Shown: positions 1 through 11,568 of the stretch, piece after piece
Layout: each line of letters begins with the position of its first letter
Position numbering within the stretch: the first letter of the stretch is position 1
DNA from: Anniella stebbinsi
Lineage: Eukaryota > Chordata > Lepidosauria > Squamata > Anniellidae
NCBI GenBank assembly: GCA_029215795.1
Contig: JARDYH010000004.1
Location: 199,316,017 to 199,380,016, forward strand
Reading direction: 5' to 3'
DNA: 64,000 bases
Position numbers and translations under genes: made by a program
Notes under the pieces: generated by a model
The model's input: the letters and a program-made list of their open reading frames with translations, nothing else
Database searches by the model: none
Told to the model about the DNA's origin: nothing

Positions 1-327
1 GCAATTCTTTCCCCTGAGTTAAATTAAGATCTGAGCAACATTAGCCTAGATAAATCCTTTACAGTTCTTTACAACTAGCATCTAGTAATATAGTTAGAAA
101 TGCCTGCAAAAATTGGGGTGTTCTTTTGTTTCTGAAATGTTTGCCCAATGTGGAATGAATTAAAAAGGACTACATTGTTGACCCTTGGTTGCAATCCATG
201 GCATACTTCTTCTGAGCAGACCCCATTGAAATAATGAGCTGTATAAAAGTTAAGCTATTGCACATTCTAGCCCAGTTCAACAGACCTTATGTCATGGTAG
301 TTCTGTGTGCATTGTATTATTTTGTAC
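1..327. other. Flanking sequence with no recognised gene
   Basis: AT-rich unique-looking sequence. A short piece around 200-236 (ttctgagcagaccccattg) resembles one arm of the short palindromic repeat seen better at 7371, 18619, 25250 and 33433. Nothing else is recognisable. Confidence 0.5.
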
Positions 328-1063
328 TAGGGATGTGCATGCCCGAAACTATCGTATCGTATCGTATCGGAATTTCGGACCCAAAAAATTATCGTATCGT
401 ATTTCCAAAAATTATCAGAAATACAATATTTATATCGTTTCTACATTTTGCCCTATAATCTCTAGAGATGATTTTAGAGTCAGAAAGGCCTAAAACTTCT
501 TAATTTCACAAGTTACAGGTTCAAAACTTGGTCACAGTGCAGACTGAGTGTTGCTAGTCATGTGTGCCAAATTTTAGAACAATCAGTGCAAGCGTTACTT
601 GGAAGTAAGTTGTCAAAATCCACTTTTTCAGGTGGCATAAGTGCTCCTTTTTCAAGAGATGTCATCCTCATGGGCATCTCACAGATGGCCTTGAGGGGAC
701 TCATCTGTGCCCAATTTCAGACACACAGCTGCAGCTGTTACTCAGAAGTAAGCTCTCAACAACACATGCACTGTTTTTTCTGGTGGTAATGCTGCTGCTG
801 AGAAATCCTCATTTTTAAAGAGCTAGTCCTTAAAAGTTGGGGACTTTACCGAAAGGCTGCAGGGGGACTAGTGGACTCATGTGACATAGCTTGTTCAATG
901 AATTGATGAAGGAGTTTGCCTCTCCTCCAAGGAAAGCTAGATTTTTAAACACATGTTAGGCAGTACTACAAGCAGCCCGGCAAGGTGGGCCTAGTATGAC
1001 TTACCATACAGGAATCAGCCAGACATCGAGCCAGATGATTCCCAGGCAAAGGCGACAGGCAGG

Positions 1064-1330
1064 TAGGAAGATGCAGGCAGGCAGGTGGGCAGATGCAGGC
1101 AGGCTCAGGTGGGCAGATGCAGGCAGCAGGCTCAGGTGGGCAGATGCAAGCACATGCAGGCAGGCTCAGGTGGGCAGATGCAGACAGCAGGCTCAGGTGG
1201 GCAGATGCAAGCACATGCAGGCAGGCTCAGGTGGGCAGATGCAGGCAGCAGGCTCAGGTGGGCACAGATGTAAGAATGCAAGGTTCAGTCAGTCAGACAG
1301 ACAGACAGGCAGGCAGGCAGGCAGGCTGAA
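1064..1330. repeat. Degenerate minisatellite inside hAT copy 1
   Basis: Tandem units of roughly 20-32 bp built from the words cagatgcaggcag and caggctcaggtggg. The array resumes at 1580-1665 and 1878-2115. It creates apparent repeat-rich reading frames on both strands (Gly/Gln/Ala-rich) that I do not consider genes. A counterpart array lies in copy 2 at 40855-41060. Confidence 0.85.
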
Positions 1331-1877
1331 GGCCCAAGGAAGGAAGCCTCAGGCTGCAGCTGAAAGAGATGAAAAACCAAATCAATGAGTGAGTTGTTCC
1401 CTGGTTCCCTGGAGGAATCCAGAGGAAGCCCATCCCTGCCCGTGCAGCCTGCTTCACTCTCAGGCTGCATGTCCTTGATTTTTTTTAAGGCTACAACAAC
1501 CAGCCCTGCAAGGCGGGCCCAGTAGTCCGACTTACCATGAATCAGCCAGATGTCAAGCCAACACATGCTTCCCGGGCACAGATGGCAGGCAGGCAGATGC
1601 AGGCAGGAAGACAGGCTCAGGTGGGCAGATGCAGGCAGCAGGCTTAGGTGGGCAGATGCAGGCTGTCTCAGAAGCTCCAGGGAAGGCAGGATGGACCTGA
1701 AAGACAGGACATGAAATCATCAAATCAATGAGGAATCCAGAAACTCACCCCACTAAGGAAGCCCATCCCCATGCTGCCTGCTTCTGTCAAGCAGCCTGTC
1801 CTCAAAGTTGTTATAAGGCTACAACAACCAGCCCTGCAAGGCAGACCCAGTACAACTTACCCAAAAAATGAATCAGC

Positions 1878-2115
1878 TAGATGCAGATGCAGGCGGAGAT
1901 GGACACAGATGCAGGTGGAGAAGGGCAAAGATGCAGGCAGCAGGCTCAGGTGGGCAGATGCAGGCAACAGGCACAGGTGGGAAGATGCAGGCAGCAGGTT
2001 CAGGTAGGCAGATTCAGGCAGCAGGCACAGGTAAGCAGATACAGGCACTCAGATGGGCAGATGCAAGCAGGCACAGGTGGGCAGATGCAGGCAGATGCAG
2101 ACAGAGATGGGTAGC
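1878..2115. repeat. Second block of the hAT-associated minisatellite
   Basis: Same gcagatgcaggcag / gcaggttcaggtaggcag words as the 1064 block, separated from it by about 550 bp that are also conserved in copy 2. It lies on the 3' side of the minus-strand transposase. Confidence 0.8.
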
Positions 2116-2562
2116 TGCAGGCGGAGTACCAATTTCTAGCTCTTTGCACAAGTATGCCATAGAATTCAGGGCCTTGACCCAGAGATCCAGCTACCTCACA
2201 AAGGCAGCAAATTGGCTGGCAGGCAGACAGATGAAGGCAGGACTAAACCATAGTCAGTGTGAGATGCTTAGCATCCCCTCAATAGGTTATGGTAGGAGAA
2301 TCAGGATCCCTTGGAATCCTGCCATCAGAGTTGAGTTACTGAGCTGTACAACAACAACAAAAAAATAGGCAGGCAGATGAAGGCAGGACTAAACCATAGG
2401 CAGTGTGAGATTATTAGCATCCCCTCAATAGGTTATGGTAGGAAAAACAGGATCCCTTGGAATCCTGCCATCAGAGTTGAGTTACTGAGCTGTAAAAACA
2501 GCAAATAAAAAAAAAATGAACACAAAACTCGAGCCTACCTGACTTAACGAAAGGCGGGTCTC

Positions 2563-5093
2563 TCACTCCCCAGAAGGCTTGAGGGTGGGGTATCCCAGCA
2601 GGGGCAGGTTCGCTTTGAGAAAGATGAGCTGCTCCACCAACTCAGCGTCCAAGCGAGAGCGGTGGAGTGTCACGATGTCGACCGCCATCAAGAACACCCG
2701 CTTGCTTAGAACACTGATTCTGCGGGCAGCTCGGTGTATCTCGGGCCACCAGAGCCACATCTGGCCACATCTGGCTCCACAATGGTAGAGATGTTTTCTT
2801 TGGCTTCCACCAGGTAACACTGCACAGCAGTTGCAGCAGCATCCTGACGGGTGGGTTGGTCACCTGCCTGACCAACCACTTCCTGTAGGGCATTTGCCCA
2901 GAACCCAAGGCCTCTGCTGCTCTTGCTGGAAGGGATGCTGCTTCTGCTGCTGCAGGGACTGCTGACCTGGGAAGCCGTGGCCTCTACCTCCTCCTCTGCC
3001 ACCGCTGCCTGCCCAAGCCTGATTTCCCACGCAGCCTGAACTTCCCCCACTAGCAATTCTACTCACCCCAGCCTAGAATTGGCATCACACACACTATCTT
3101 TTACACAAGGATCAAACATCATGGTCAAAATGTAGATCCTGTCCTTCATGATGGGCTCCATCCTCTTGGCTAGTCCTGCCTTAAGCCTGTTCACCACTTC
3201 CCACACATCTTGTGGGAAGTGCCTCCTAGTGATGGGATCCCTGGCCTCCAGAAAGTGCTGCATCTTTGTCTGGAAATGCCTGGCCACAGGGATCACCTGG
3301 CTGAGGAGGGCAGTGCTGCTGCTGAGGGTCTCTGTGGCCTCAAGAAAGTATCCCACTGCTGCCTGGCCAGTGGTGCCTGGATACCTATGTTTCCGACCCT
3401 GTACATTTCATGCACAGCACGCTCTTGCTCCACCATATGCTCAAGCATGAGGTAGGTGGAGTTCCAGCAAGTCGCAATGTCCTGAAGGAGCCGGTGTTGC
3501 GGGAGATCCAACTCAGCCTGCTTCTCCCACAGTAACCAACTTCCTTTGACACTGTGGTGGAAGTGTCCAGCCACCCTCCGACAGCTGTCCAGGGCGTTGT
3601 GCACTGCTGGCACTGGAGGGGGAAAGCCACTGCTGCTGCTCACCATGCCAAGCCCACTCCTCACAATGAGGTTAAATATGTGGGTGATACAGCAGACCCC
3701 CTCAAAACTGCCCTCACGCACCGCCCTGACCATATTGGCTCCCCCATCTGTGACCATATAACTGCGGGTGTGCTGATGCCCAAACAGCCACCCCTCCACC
3801 TTGCAGTTAATGGCCTCGGTGATCTCCACTGCCGTGTGGGACTGGTCCATGATTTCAGTATGAAGGAAGGCCCAGCAGTAGCCCTCCTTCCTAGTCCCAC
3901 AAGTGATGGGTGCTTCCTTCCCTGTGGCTCCTCACCAGTGCGCTTCACCCTCGCTGGACCAAATGTCTGAGGTGAAGTGCACCTTCTGTGCCTCTGCCTG
4001 GCATAGTCGACCCATCACCAACTCCCTGCATGCCCGGTACAGGGAGGGCACCACACGCCTGCTAAGGGTGGTGCAATATGGCAGCCTGTAATATGGGACC
4101 ACCAGAGCCATCAGCCTCTTGAACACTGCATTGTCCACAAGGCTGAATAGCTGGTCATCCAATGCCACCATCTCACTGATGCAGTTGGTGAGCTGGTTGG
4201 GCATTGGAAACCTCCAGCGTGTGTCCCCATACTTCCCCCATCCCAGGTCTTCCATGGTGGCCTGCCTAAGACGCTTGGGGATGGGAGATGGAGAATCAAC
4301 AGCCTTCTGCTTGCCCTTAGTGCCACCACTCACCTGGGAGGTGCCCGCCTCTCTCCCAAGCAGGACCGCATGTGGTTCCTCCTCATGTGGTAGTACGTTT
4401 CTGGTGGTGAGGTGTGCCATGTTTTTCCCCCTGCTGATGGCGGCCTTCCAATGCTGACATACCGCAAAGAGGGGATCCACATCCACCTCAAAGTGGTCCT
4501 ACACCATGGTGCTCTGCTTGTGGGGTGAGCCAGTCTGCTCATCGCCAGCACCTGGACTCTGGGGTGCCACCACAGGAGCAGGGGTAGAAGGCCTCAAAGA
4601 AGAGGTCTGGGTAGGCTGACCATATGAAAAGGAGGACAGGGCTCATGTAACTTTAACAGTTGTAGAGAAAAGGGAATTTCAGCCAGTATCATTTGTATGC
4701 AATTAGTTCCTGGTGAAATTCCCTCTTCATCACAACAGTTAAAGTTGCAGGCACTATACTAGAGTGACCATATGCAAAAGAAGGCAGGGCCCCTGCAGCT
4801 TTAACTGTTGTGATGAAGAGGGAATTTCACCAGGAACTAATTGCATACAAATGACACTGGCTGAAATTCCCTTTTCTCTACAACTGTTAAAGCGTAAGCT
4901 CTGTCCTCCTTTTCATGTGGTCAGCCTAGGTCTGGGAGAGTGGTAAGGGAGCCACTTCTGCCTGCTGCTCCACCTCAACCGGCTGGACCACCACAGTGAT
5001 CACAGGGAAAAGATCCCTGAGTAGCAGGCTCCCCGCCTCAATCACTGGAGCAGGAGATAGTGGTACTCCTACTCCAAGGCTAGTGCTGCTAAA
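2563..5093 (-). pseudogene. hAT transposase (copy 1), heavily decayed
   Basis: Frames of the minus strand together match the better copy at 42.2-44.7 kb. Visible pieces: the BED-finger region (AVCQHWKAAISRGKNMAHLTT, second Cys of CxxC replaced by Trp), a core beginning with SDIWSSEG (first catalytic Asp in hAT transposases), the DGGANM segment (second Asp), and the C-terminal hAT dimerisation stretch ending VEQLIFLKANLPLLGYP. Damage relative to copy 2: a 32-bp deletion near 3347 that shifts frame, loss of about eight codons after SDIWSSEG near 3950, several frameshifts and a MITE insertion at 4612-4928. It keeps an 81-bp C-terminal coding stretch (2570-2650) that copy 2 has lost. It cannot make an active enzyme. 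Confidence 0.85.
4612..4928. mobile_element. Dimeric fold-back MITE with 8-bp target duplication
   Basis: The 317-bp element begins taggctgacc and ends ggtcagccta, and its two halves are near-perfect inverted copies (aactttaacagttgtagaga against tctctacaactgttaaagcg). It is flanked by ggtctggg on both sides (4604-4611 and 4929-4936). No coding capacity. Near-identical copies occur at 28687, 38202, 60280 and 61016. The 8-bp duplication fits hAT-mobilised MITEs. Confidence 0.93.
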
Positions 5094-5692
5094 GATGGGT
5101 AGGCAGATTCCTCAAACTTGGCCATCCAAGTTCAGGGACTGCATAGCACCTTTGCTCCTAATACTAGACAATGGAAGTGTGGCTTGTGCCAATGGCTCAG
5201 GGCCTGCATAGTTCTCAAGAAATAAAAAAGTAACCTTTCTGGGGTTGGGGTGGGTGGACAGAAAACAGCTCTATCTAAGCTGCTATTAGTGTCCAGAATG
5301 GAGACAAAAAGAAGAGAAAAGCTTTCAATGTTCATGCAATTTGCTTAACAGCTTGACAGGGGCACAGAGATGGAAACTTTTAAAAAATGCAGCTCTTTTC
5401 TAATTAGGACAATGTACACACCGTTTGTTGTCACCATAATGACCACCAGACAAGCATAGGCCCATTACAAATGACTCTGTTGAGCCAAAGTGGCTGTATA
5501 ATTCCCTGAGCCAATTAGACCTTGGGTTCTATTTCAGGTTACTGGTTTTATCTTGGTAGAGCCCCTGTTCAAGTAAAAATTGACCCACAATCCACAAAAG
5601 TGTTTTCAGTTAAAGTTATGAAGCTTACCTCCTTCAAAAACTCTACTTCAGGATCACATCAGTCAGAAAAAAGAAAAAGTCAGACAAATAGG
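5094..5692. other. No recognised feature
   Basis: The sequence after the truncation point of hAT copy 1 has no long reading frame, repeat array or element terminus I can recognise. Confidence 0.5.
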
Positions 5693-6170
5693 TAGGGCTG
5701 TGCACTGCTTTGGGCTCAAACCCCAAATCCAAACCGAGGTGGGCTGATTCAGACCTTTGTGGCTGCTGTAGTTTGAGACCTAGGAAATGACAGAGCCCTC
5801 CCCCCCATCTTTGTTTAAAGTTTAAAGGCTTTCATCGAGGAGGGGTGGCTGACAGAAGGCTGAGGTTGGTCCCAAGGGCAGCAGGGGCAGTGGCTCTGGG
5901 TTTGGGGGAGTGAGGGGGAAGGGGCGAGGGGTCTGATAGACTCCCGGTTTGTCTCATGCCTGGAAACTTGCAATGGCTGACCCACTTTGAGTGTCTGGAG
6001 CCTGTTTTGGATCGGAAGCACCCTGAGCAGGGTCAGTGCCAGGGGGCACGGGTGGGCAAGTGCCCCCCAAACAAGAGCTTATCACCCCAGTTGCCACCCA
6101 GTTGCTGGCAGAGCTGGCTTTACCAGGAGGGCTCATCCAGGCAAGGCAGCCTCGGCAAATTGAGATAATA
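5693..6170. mobile_element. Partial hAT-like non-autonomous element (left end only)
   Basis: It begins tagggctgtgcac, the same terminus as the complete 606-bp element at 50362. The following 450 bp are GC-rich with short inverted words but no matching right terminus (gtgcacagcccta) appears. The right boundary is a guess where base composition falls back to AT-rich near 6170. Confidence 0.55.
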
Positions 6171-8037
6171 TAAAGCTTTATGTAGGTAATTTATACCTAC
6201 ATACAGTTAACCAATTTGAGTTTGAAATCCAAAGTCTGATGTGTTTTCCATTTTATTATAGCAATTACAAACTCATTTACATGTTCCTGGCAGATAATTA
6301 AGAATGCCTTTACCAACATAGCTGCTGTTTTGGTACTACTATGGATACAGAGAACAACTAATCAATTTTTGTTAATTTGGCAAATGTAATCAAATCAATC
6401 AAGCTTCTGAAAAATGTCCTCAATGCATCTACATTAAATGCAAACACTTTAAGATCATTTAATCTGGGCATTCTGCCCACAACTCATCTACTATACTAAA
6501 GAGATTCCATGCAAGTACAGAAACATTTTGGATGAACAAACTTGTACAGACTCTTTACCCACATTCATCAAAACCCAACTTCTGTACATGGTGTCATGTG
6601 TGGCAATAAGGCTTAGGGAAGTTCAAGGAAGTTAATCTTTGTGAATGCCAGTATGAATTGACTTGATCTGTATCTTCAGCATGAATGTTGCACGTATTGA
6701 AACTAAAATATCCATCGGATTTTACACTGCTCCAAATTTTGGGATGCAGTTTTGGGCTCAAAAATATATCAAGTGGAAGAAAATAAATTGGGGGGGGGGA
6801 ACTAATTTTGATACATTTTAATGCATTTTGTGCATATGCAGAAGTTATCAGAGCATAAATAGACTAAATCATCCATCCATACTGGGACCATGTACAGTCA
6901 CATTACAATGTCAAAGAAGCAGTAGAAGCAGCCTTTCACGATACTGTCATCATCTGGCAAATGAATTTTCTGGTACTGATTTTCCTGCAACCTGATCTTT
7001 GATTTTTGTGCTAGAGGTTTAACCAAGCACTGTATGCAGATGCTGATCTGGTTCTCTGTCTTTCTTGGGAAATCCTTTCTAGATATCCATCCTCTTCTGT
7101 CCTGCTTCCACTATGTGTGCTCATGTTGTTAATACAAATTCCTACTTAGCTAGTAGCAAGCGCAATAAAATGACAGAATTAAGCAAACAATATTTATTAC
7201 GGTCACAAGACCAGCAGAAACAAAACAACACTACAGGTGCATATAGTATTCCTAGAGCCAACAAAGTAGAATGGGACTATAAGTATAGTTGTATATAAAC
7301 AGTCAATTAATTGAATGCACCTTCCTAACATTGTCCAGACGCTGGTCTCTCATGCAAATTTCAAGTTAGGTTGTAGTCCTATACCCACATATCTGTGGGA
7401 AAGTCCCATTGAATTCAATCAATTTTATTTCTTAGTAGATATGTATAGGATTGCACAATTAATTGCACTCAATACTCAGGGTTCCGCTACATATAAAGTG
7501 TTATACTCATGTGCAAATACAAAGCATGAACAACTTGTCCTATTCTCTTGCAAGAGAGCTCATTACACTAGGCTTGTGTGAACCCCTATGTCTCAAGCAG
7601 TATCTTACCCTTGCATGAAGTGTGGCATGCAACCTCTTCTAACTCTAGCTTGGACAGTAAGAAAAATAGAACCAACTTCAGCTTTTAATTTTCCTAAGCT
7701 GAACCCTAGATCTCAGATCATGCATTAGGCTGGACAAGTTCTCTCTACACAGAAGACAAACCTCCTAAAGAACTAAATAGCTGATCTCCACTCAAAATCA
7801 TCTCCTAACATCTAGGCTTCCATGGAAACATCTGTGTGTGCATTCTAGGTCTGTTTGAGTCTTTTCTTTATTTGACCAAGCCTAGCTTTTCGGTTGCATT
7901 AAAGGTGATACAATAAAAATGGCCCCTCTGCTCAATTCAGTCAATCAATCAATGTATTGATCCAGTCAACAGACCTCACAAAAAGCAGTCTGCTCTGCAG
8001 AACTATAATGAGTGTCTAGTTTCTAGACTGCAATACA
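6171..8037. other. AT-rich region without a recognised gene
   Basis: Only a short palindromic repeat at 7371-7459 stands out. Short open frames (for example 7113-7298 and 7315-7581) have no recognisable motif. Confidence 0.5.
7371..7459. repeat. Short palindromic interspersed repeat (about 88 bp)
   Basis: Near-palindrome with arms tcctata...tatagga and centre cccattgaattcaat. Related copies: 18619-18705, 24155-24235, 25250-25330 and 33433-33518. I recognise it as a common type in squamate genomes, but cannot assign a family name. Confidence 0.7.
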
Positions 8038-8045
8038 GACAGAAC

Positions 8046-9305
8046 AGGGGATGTGCACTGACCCCCGGATCGGATCGGATTGCGGATCGGAATTGGACCT
8101 AGTGGAACAGATTGGATCGTATTGGATCAGAGATTGGGTGGATCAGATCCAATTCCAATCCGAAAATCGGATGTCTGATTTTCGGATCGGACGCCATTTT
8201 GAATGCATTTCCCCATAGCCTAGTATTGTGTTACAAAAATGCCTATAACTTTTTCATTTTTAAAGATAGAAGGATGACACTTGGGCACTTTGTAGATGGA
8301 TTAGGGGTAGTTATCGGTGAGAAATTTCAGAAAGATTGATGTAGGCATTTTGTGGCAATTAACTTTTTAATAAATAAACAGAAATGCCTATAACGTTTTC
8401 ATTTTTAAAGTTCCACACATGAAACTTTGCCACATTGTAGCTGGTATATTGGGACCCATGTGTGCAGAATTTCAGAAACATAGATGCTTGCTTTATGTGG
8501 CAATTAATTTTAGAAAAATGGATAGCAGTGGGGTAAATACAGTTATGCCTTCAACTTTTTTATTTTTAAAGATACAAACAGGAAACTTGGGCACATTACA
8601 GGGAACACTTTGCTTGATATGTGTGTGAAATTTCAGAAAGATAGGTCCAGGCATGTAGTGGCAAGGTATTTTTGAAACATGGAGGAAAGAAACACCTATA
8701 ACTTTTTTTATTTTAAAAGTTAGAAGTCTGAAAGTTGCTCACATTGTAGATGGGTTAGGGGTAGTTATCTGTCAGAAATTTCAGAAAGTTAGGTCCAGGC
8801 ATTTGGTGGCTATGAATTTTTTAGATTAAAAGTTACAAAAGTTTTTCCACAGAGGCTTGGGCTGTCAATTGCACCCTGCTCCCCCCCCTTTTATCTGTCA
8901 AAACTCTGTGTTGTTGTAACTTTTATTCTAAAAATATCGTAGCCACCAAATGCCTGGACCTATCTTTCTGAAAGTTCTGACAGATAACTACCCCTAAACC
9001 CATCTACAAAGTGAGCAACTTTCAGACTTCTAACTTTTAAAATAAAAAAGTTATAGGCGTTCCTCATTTTTCAAAAATACCTTGCCACTACATGCTTGAA
9101 GCTATGCTTCTGAAATTTATCACACATGTGAACCAAAGTGGTATGTCTAAAAAAACCATCCTTTTTTTCCGATCTGGATCGGGTCCCTTTGGATTGGATC
9201 AGATCAGATCAGATGGTTGGCGGATCGGATCGGATCGTTTTTATCCGATTTTTGGGCAGATCGGATTCGGATCGTAGATCGGATCGGATCCGCTGCACAT
9301 CCCTA
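8046..9305. mobile_element. Non-autonomous hAT derivative, 1260 bp
   Basis: Left end aggggatgtgcac and right end tgcacatccctа-type terminus (cacatccc followed by ta) are inverted repeats, flanked by gacagaac on both sides (8038-8045 and 9306-9313), a perfect 8-bp duplication. Subterminal arrays of cggatcggatcggatt flank both ends. The interior holds a long inverted repeat: 8690-8850 pairs with about 8925-9065 (cctataactttttt against aaaaaagttatagg). No transposase. Confidence 0.93.
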
Positions 9306-9553
9306 GACAGAACCATATTTGCCATTATTTTCACTTTTACATTGTATGTATTGCTGTCTCCCTGCCACAGAAGTCTGAACAGATTTCTGTTAGAGCAACA
9401 TGTCATTTAGCTCCACTCATCTGAGTCTTGATAAAGACCATCATATCTACTCTTATGAGAGAGACTGGCAATGAATGGAAATTGGCTTCCTGAAGTCATA
9501 GTGAAGTGAATCCATATCTGACATCTTTAGCAGTATAACAACTTCTAAATAAA

Positions 9554-9556
<3 letters not shown>

Positions 9557-9585
<29 letters not shown>
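9557..9585. repeat. (TG)n microsatellite
   Basis: Uninterrupted TG dinucleotide run of 29 bp. A second TG run of 33 bp lies at 9839-9871. Confidence 0.98.
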
Positions 9586-9588
<3 letters not shown>

Positions 9589-9836
9589 ACCTTCCAATGA
9601 TGAGTTCAATTTCTGTCAAAAGTCACTGCTAACTTTTCTCTATTTCAATGTGTTCAAGTTCAGCATGGGATGGCTCAATCTATGTGTCGCTGAAAAACAT
9701 TAATCAAAAGTGAAATGAAAAATCATTAAAGGCTAGAGCACCACAACATCCATACATCAAAAATTCTTGCTGATTCAGGGGCCAAGATCTTGAGAAACTG
9801 GGGTTTAACACAATTTCAACCAGTTCATTCTGAAAC

Positions 9837-9838
<2 letters not shown>

Positions 9839-9871
<33 letters not shown>
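9839..9871. repeat. (GT)n microsatellite
   Basis: Uninterrupted GT run. Confidence 0.98.
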
Positions 9872-9989
9872 GGTGAGATGCTATCACTTATGAAAAATGT
9901 GTAATAAAGATAGTTTGTTCAATATAGTCACTCTACTGGCAGGATCAGGATAGTTTGGATTTTTTTAATTATGTGTATTTAAAATGTTT

Positions 9990-10152
9990 TTAAAAGTTTA
10001 AAATATTTTAAAATTGTACTATGTTTAATTACGTTTTTAATTGTTGTATATCGCTATATGTTTTAACTGTACATGTTTTAATTTGTAAGCCGCCTTGAGT
10101 CCAATTATTGGGGAAAAGGCAGGATAAAAATAAATACAATAATAATAATGAA

Positions 10153-10187
<35 letters not shown>

Positions 10188-10195
10188 TCCTACGA
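9990..10195 (+). mobile_element. L2-type LINE 3' tail, 5'-truncated
   Basis: The sequence ttgtaagccgccttgagtcc followed by ggaaaaggcaggataaaaataaa and an AAT/ATT microsatellite (to 10195) is the same 3' end found behind the long L2 at 37380-37566 and, reversed, at 11511-11780. No coding part remains. Confidence 0.85.
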
Positions 10196-10659
10196 AAATT
10201 TGGTGCTCATGGCTTAGACTGAAATCATATGCATACTTGCCAGAATAATTCAGCACTACAGTGGTTGAATATACAGAAATTCAAATCCAAACTTTTAAGA
10301 GCTAAGTTCTCAAAATCCTGGTTCTGGATGGATTTATAAGTCAGTTTCTCCCACATTCATTTTTAATCTCAAGTTCTTTTTGGACTGCATATGAAGGAAT
10401 TTGTGGATTGGGGGGGCATATCAAAAATGAATTGATGCAAAACTTCCCTCCCTTCTCCTCTTCCTCTTTATTGTTTGTGAGTAGGCCACATCCATTCACC
10501 AAAAGACAACATTAATAGGACAGAGAGGCAGGATAAAGCTAGGCCAACAAGCGCAGTGGAGAGCCCATTGGCATGAGGGGAAATGCCAACCCACCACACC
10601 CAACCTGGATCAGGATCTGAATGAGTTGCTCTAAGAATCATTGTTATTGTCATCTTAAA

Positions 10660-10850
10660 TGGAAAGCAATGGTGTTAGATTGGGAAAACCTGGTTCTAGT
10701 CCCCACTCTGTCATGAAGCTCCCTGGGTGACTGTGGGCAGTCACTGACTCTCAGCCTACCCTAACTCATAGGCTTGTTGTGAGAAAAAGTGAAGAGGAGG
10801 AGCCCCATGTATGCCTCCAAGGACTCCTTGGAGAAAAGGCAAGATATAAA
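10660..10850 (+). mobile_element. CORE-SINE (MIR-like) copy
   Basis: A tRNA-like B-box word (ggttctagtcc at about 10691) is followed by a core resembling MIR (tgactgtgggcagtcactgactctc, gtgagaaaaagtgaagagg) and a LINE-type tail (ccttggagaaaaggcaagatataaatg). The overall order, B box, core, LINE-like tail, is that of CORE-SINEs. The family assignment comes from memory of the motif order and is not a database match. Confidence 0.6.
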
Positions 10851-11508
10851 TGTAACAAGCAAACAAAGTTATTGCAGGCTATGAGTGTATTACCATCTAG
10901 TCTTCTCCAACAGTGCGGATGCAACAGTATCTTCTTTCTGCTCAGGAATAGACAAGAAAAGAAATGGAACTGTATAGCAAGGGGGGAAAGCAATAGTGGC
11001 AGAAATTACTCTGTCTTCCAGACCCAAGAGACAGGAAGCTAAAGGACATAAGTAACTTCAAGAAAATATAACTGCCTGTCATAGGTGTGATATAAAACTA
11101 TGCAAAATGACCTTGGGGAAATCAACCCTTTCTTCAACCAATAAAGGACAGTTTGGAGTTCCATTAGAGCATCACCTGAACAAAAACAGAAGCTAGGATT
11201 GTCATCCATATTGTAAGCTGCCACAGAAGCGGAGTCAGCACTGGCTTATTGCTACCAAGGGTGCATACCTTGAATTGGGGTCAAACCTGTATACAGTGAG
11301 CTTCTTCAAGAAAATCACATGTGGACTTAAAAACCTATCTAAGACTCTCATTTGTCATCCAGTCGCATCATTGCTATTTTTACACATCTTGAAATTCTCA
11401 GAGAGCCCAGGTAGTGAACATACTATCTATGGGGAGGCATATTTTAAAGTGTGTCTAAAGAAATTATCTGAGATTGCGCTAGAAGTGCTTTGTAAATTGC
11501 AACATTTC

Positions 11509-11510
<2 letters not shown>
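10851..11510. other. No recognised feature
   Basis: Unique-looking sequence with no supported gene. The reading frame that runs into poly-Tyr after 11511 is created by the ATT repeat. Confidence 0.5.
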
Positions 11511-11565
<55 letters not shown>

Positions 11566-11568
11566 TAT
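11511..11568. repeat. (ATT)n microsatellite at an L2 3' end
   Basis: About 17 ATT units, the reverse complement of the AAT-rich tail expected at the 3' end of the minus-strand L2 that follows. Confidence 0.95.

Larger units (their letters stand above)
328..5093 (-). mobile_element. hAT transposon copy 1, truncated at its transposase 5' side
   Basis: The left terminus starts tagggatgtgcat and is followed by ATCGTATC repeats, the same left end as the copy at 40102. After about 600 bp of non-coding sequence shared with that copy come degenerate GCAGGTGGGCAGATGCAG tandem repeats, then a minus-strand transposase. Homology to the 40.1-44.7 kb copy runs to about 5093 and then stops; no right terminus is present. 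Reading order on the minus strand is N-terminal tail, BED finger, catalytic core, C-terminal dimerisation region. A 317-bp MITE sits inside the N-terminal coding part. The 8-bp target duplications of related elements in the window place the family in hAT (established for the superfamily). Confidence 0.85.

Noticed and set aside
996..1388. 130-aa plus-strand frame and overlapping frames on both strands, rich in Gly/Gln/Ala
   Set aside because: They are translations of a minisatellite in the non-coding part of hAT copy 1.
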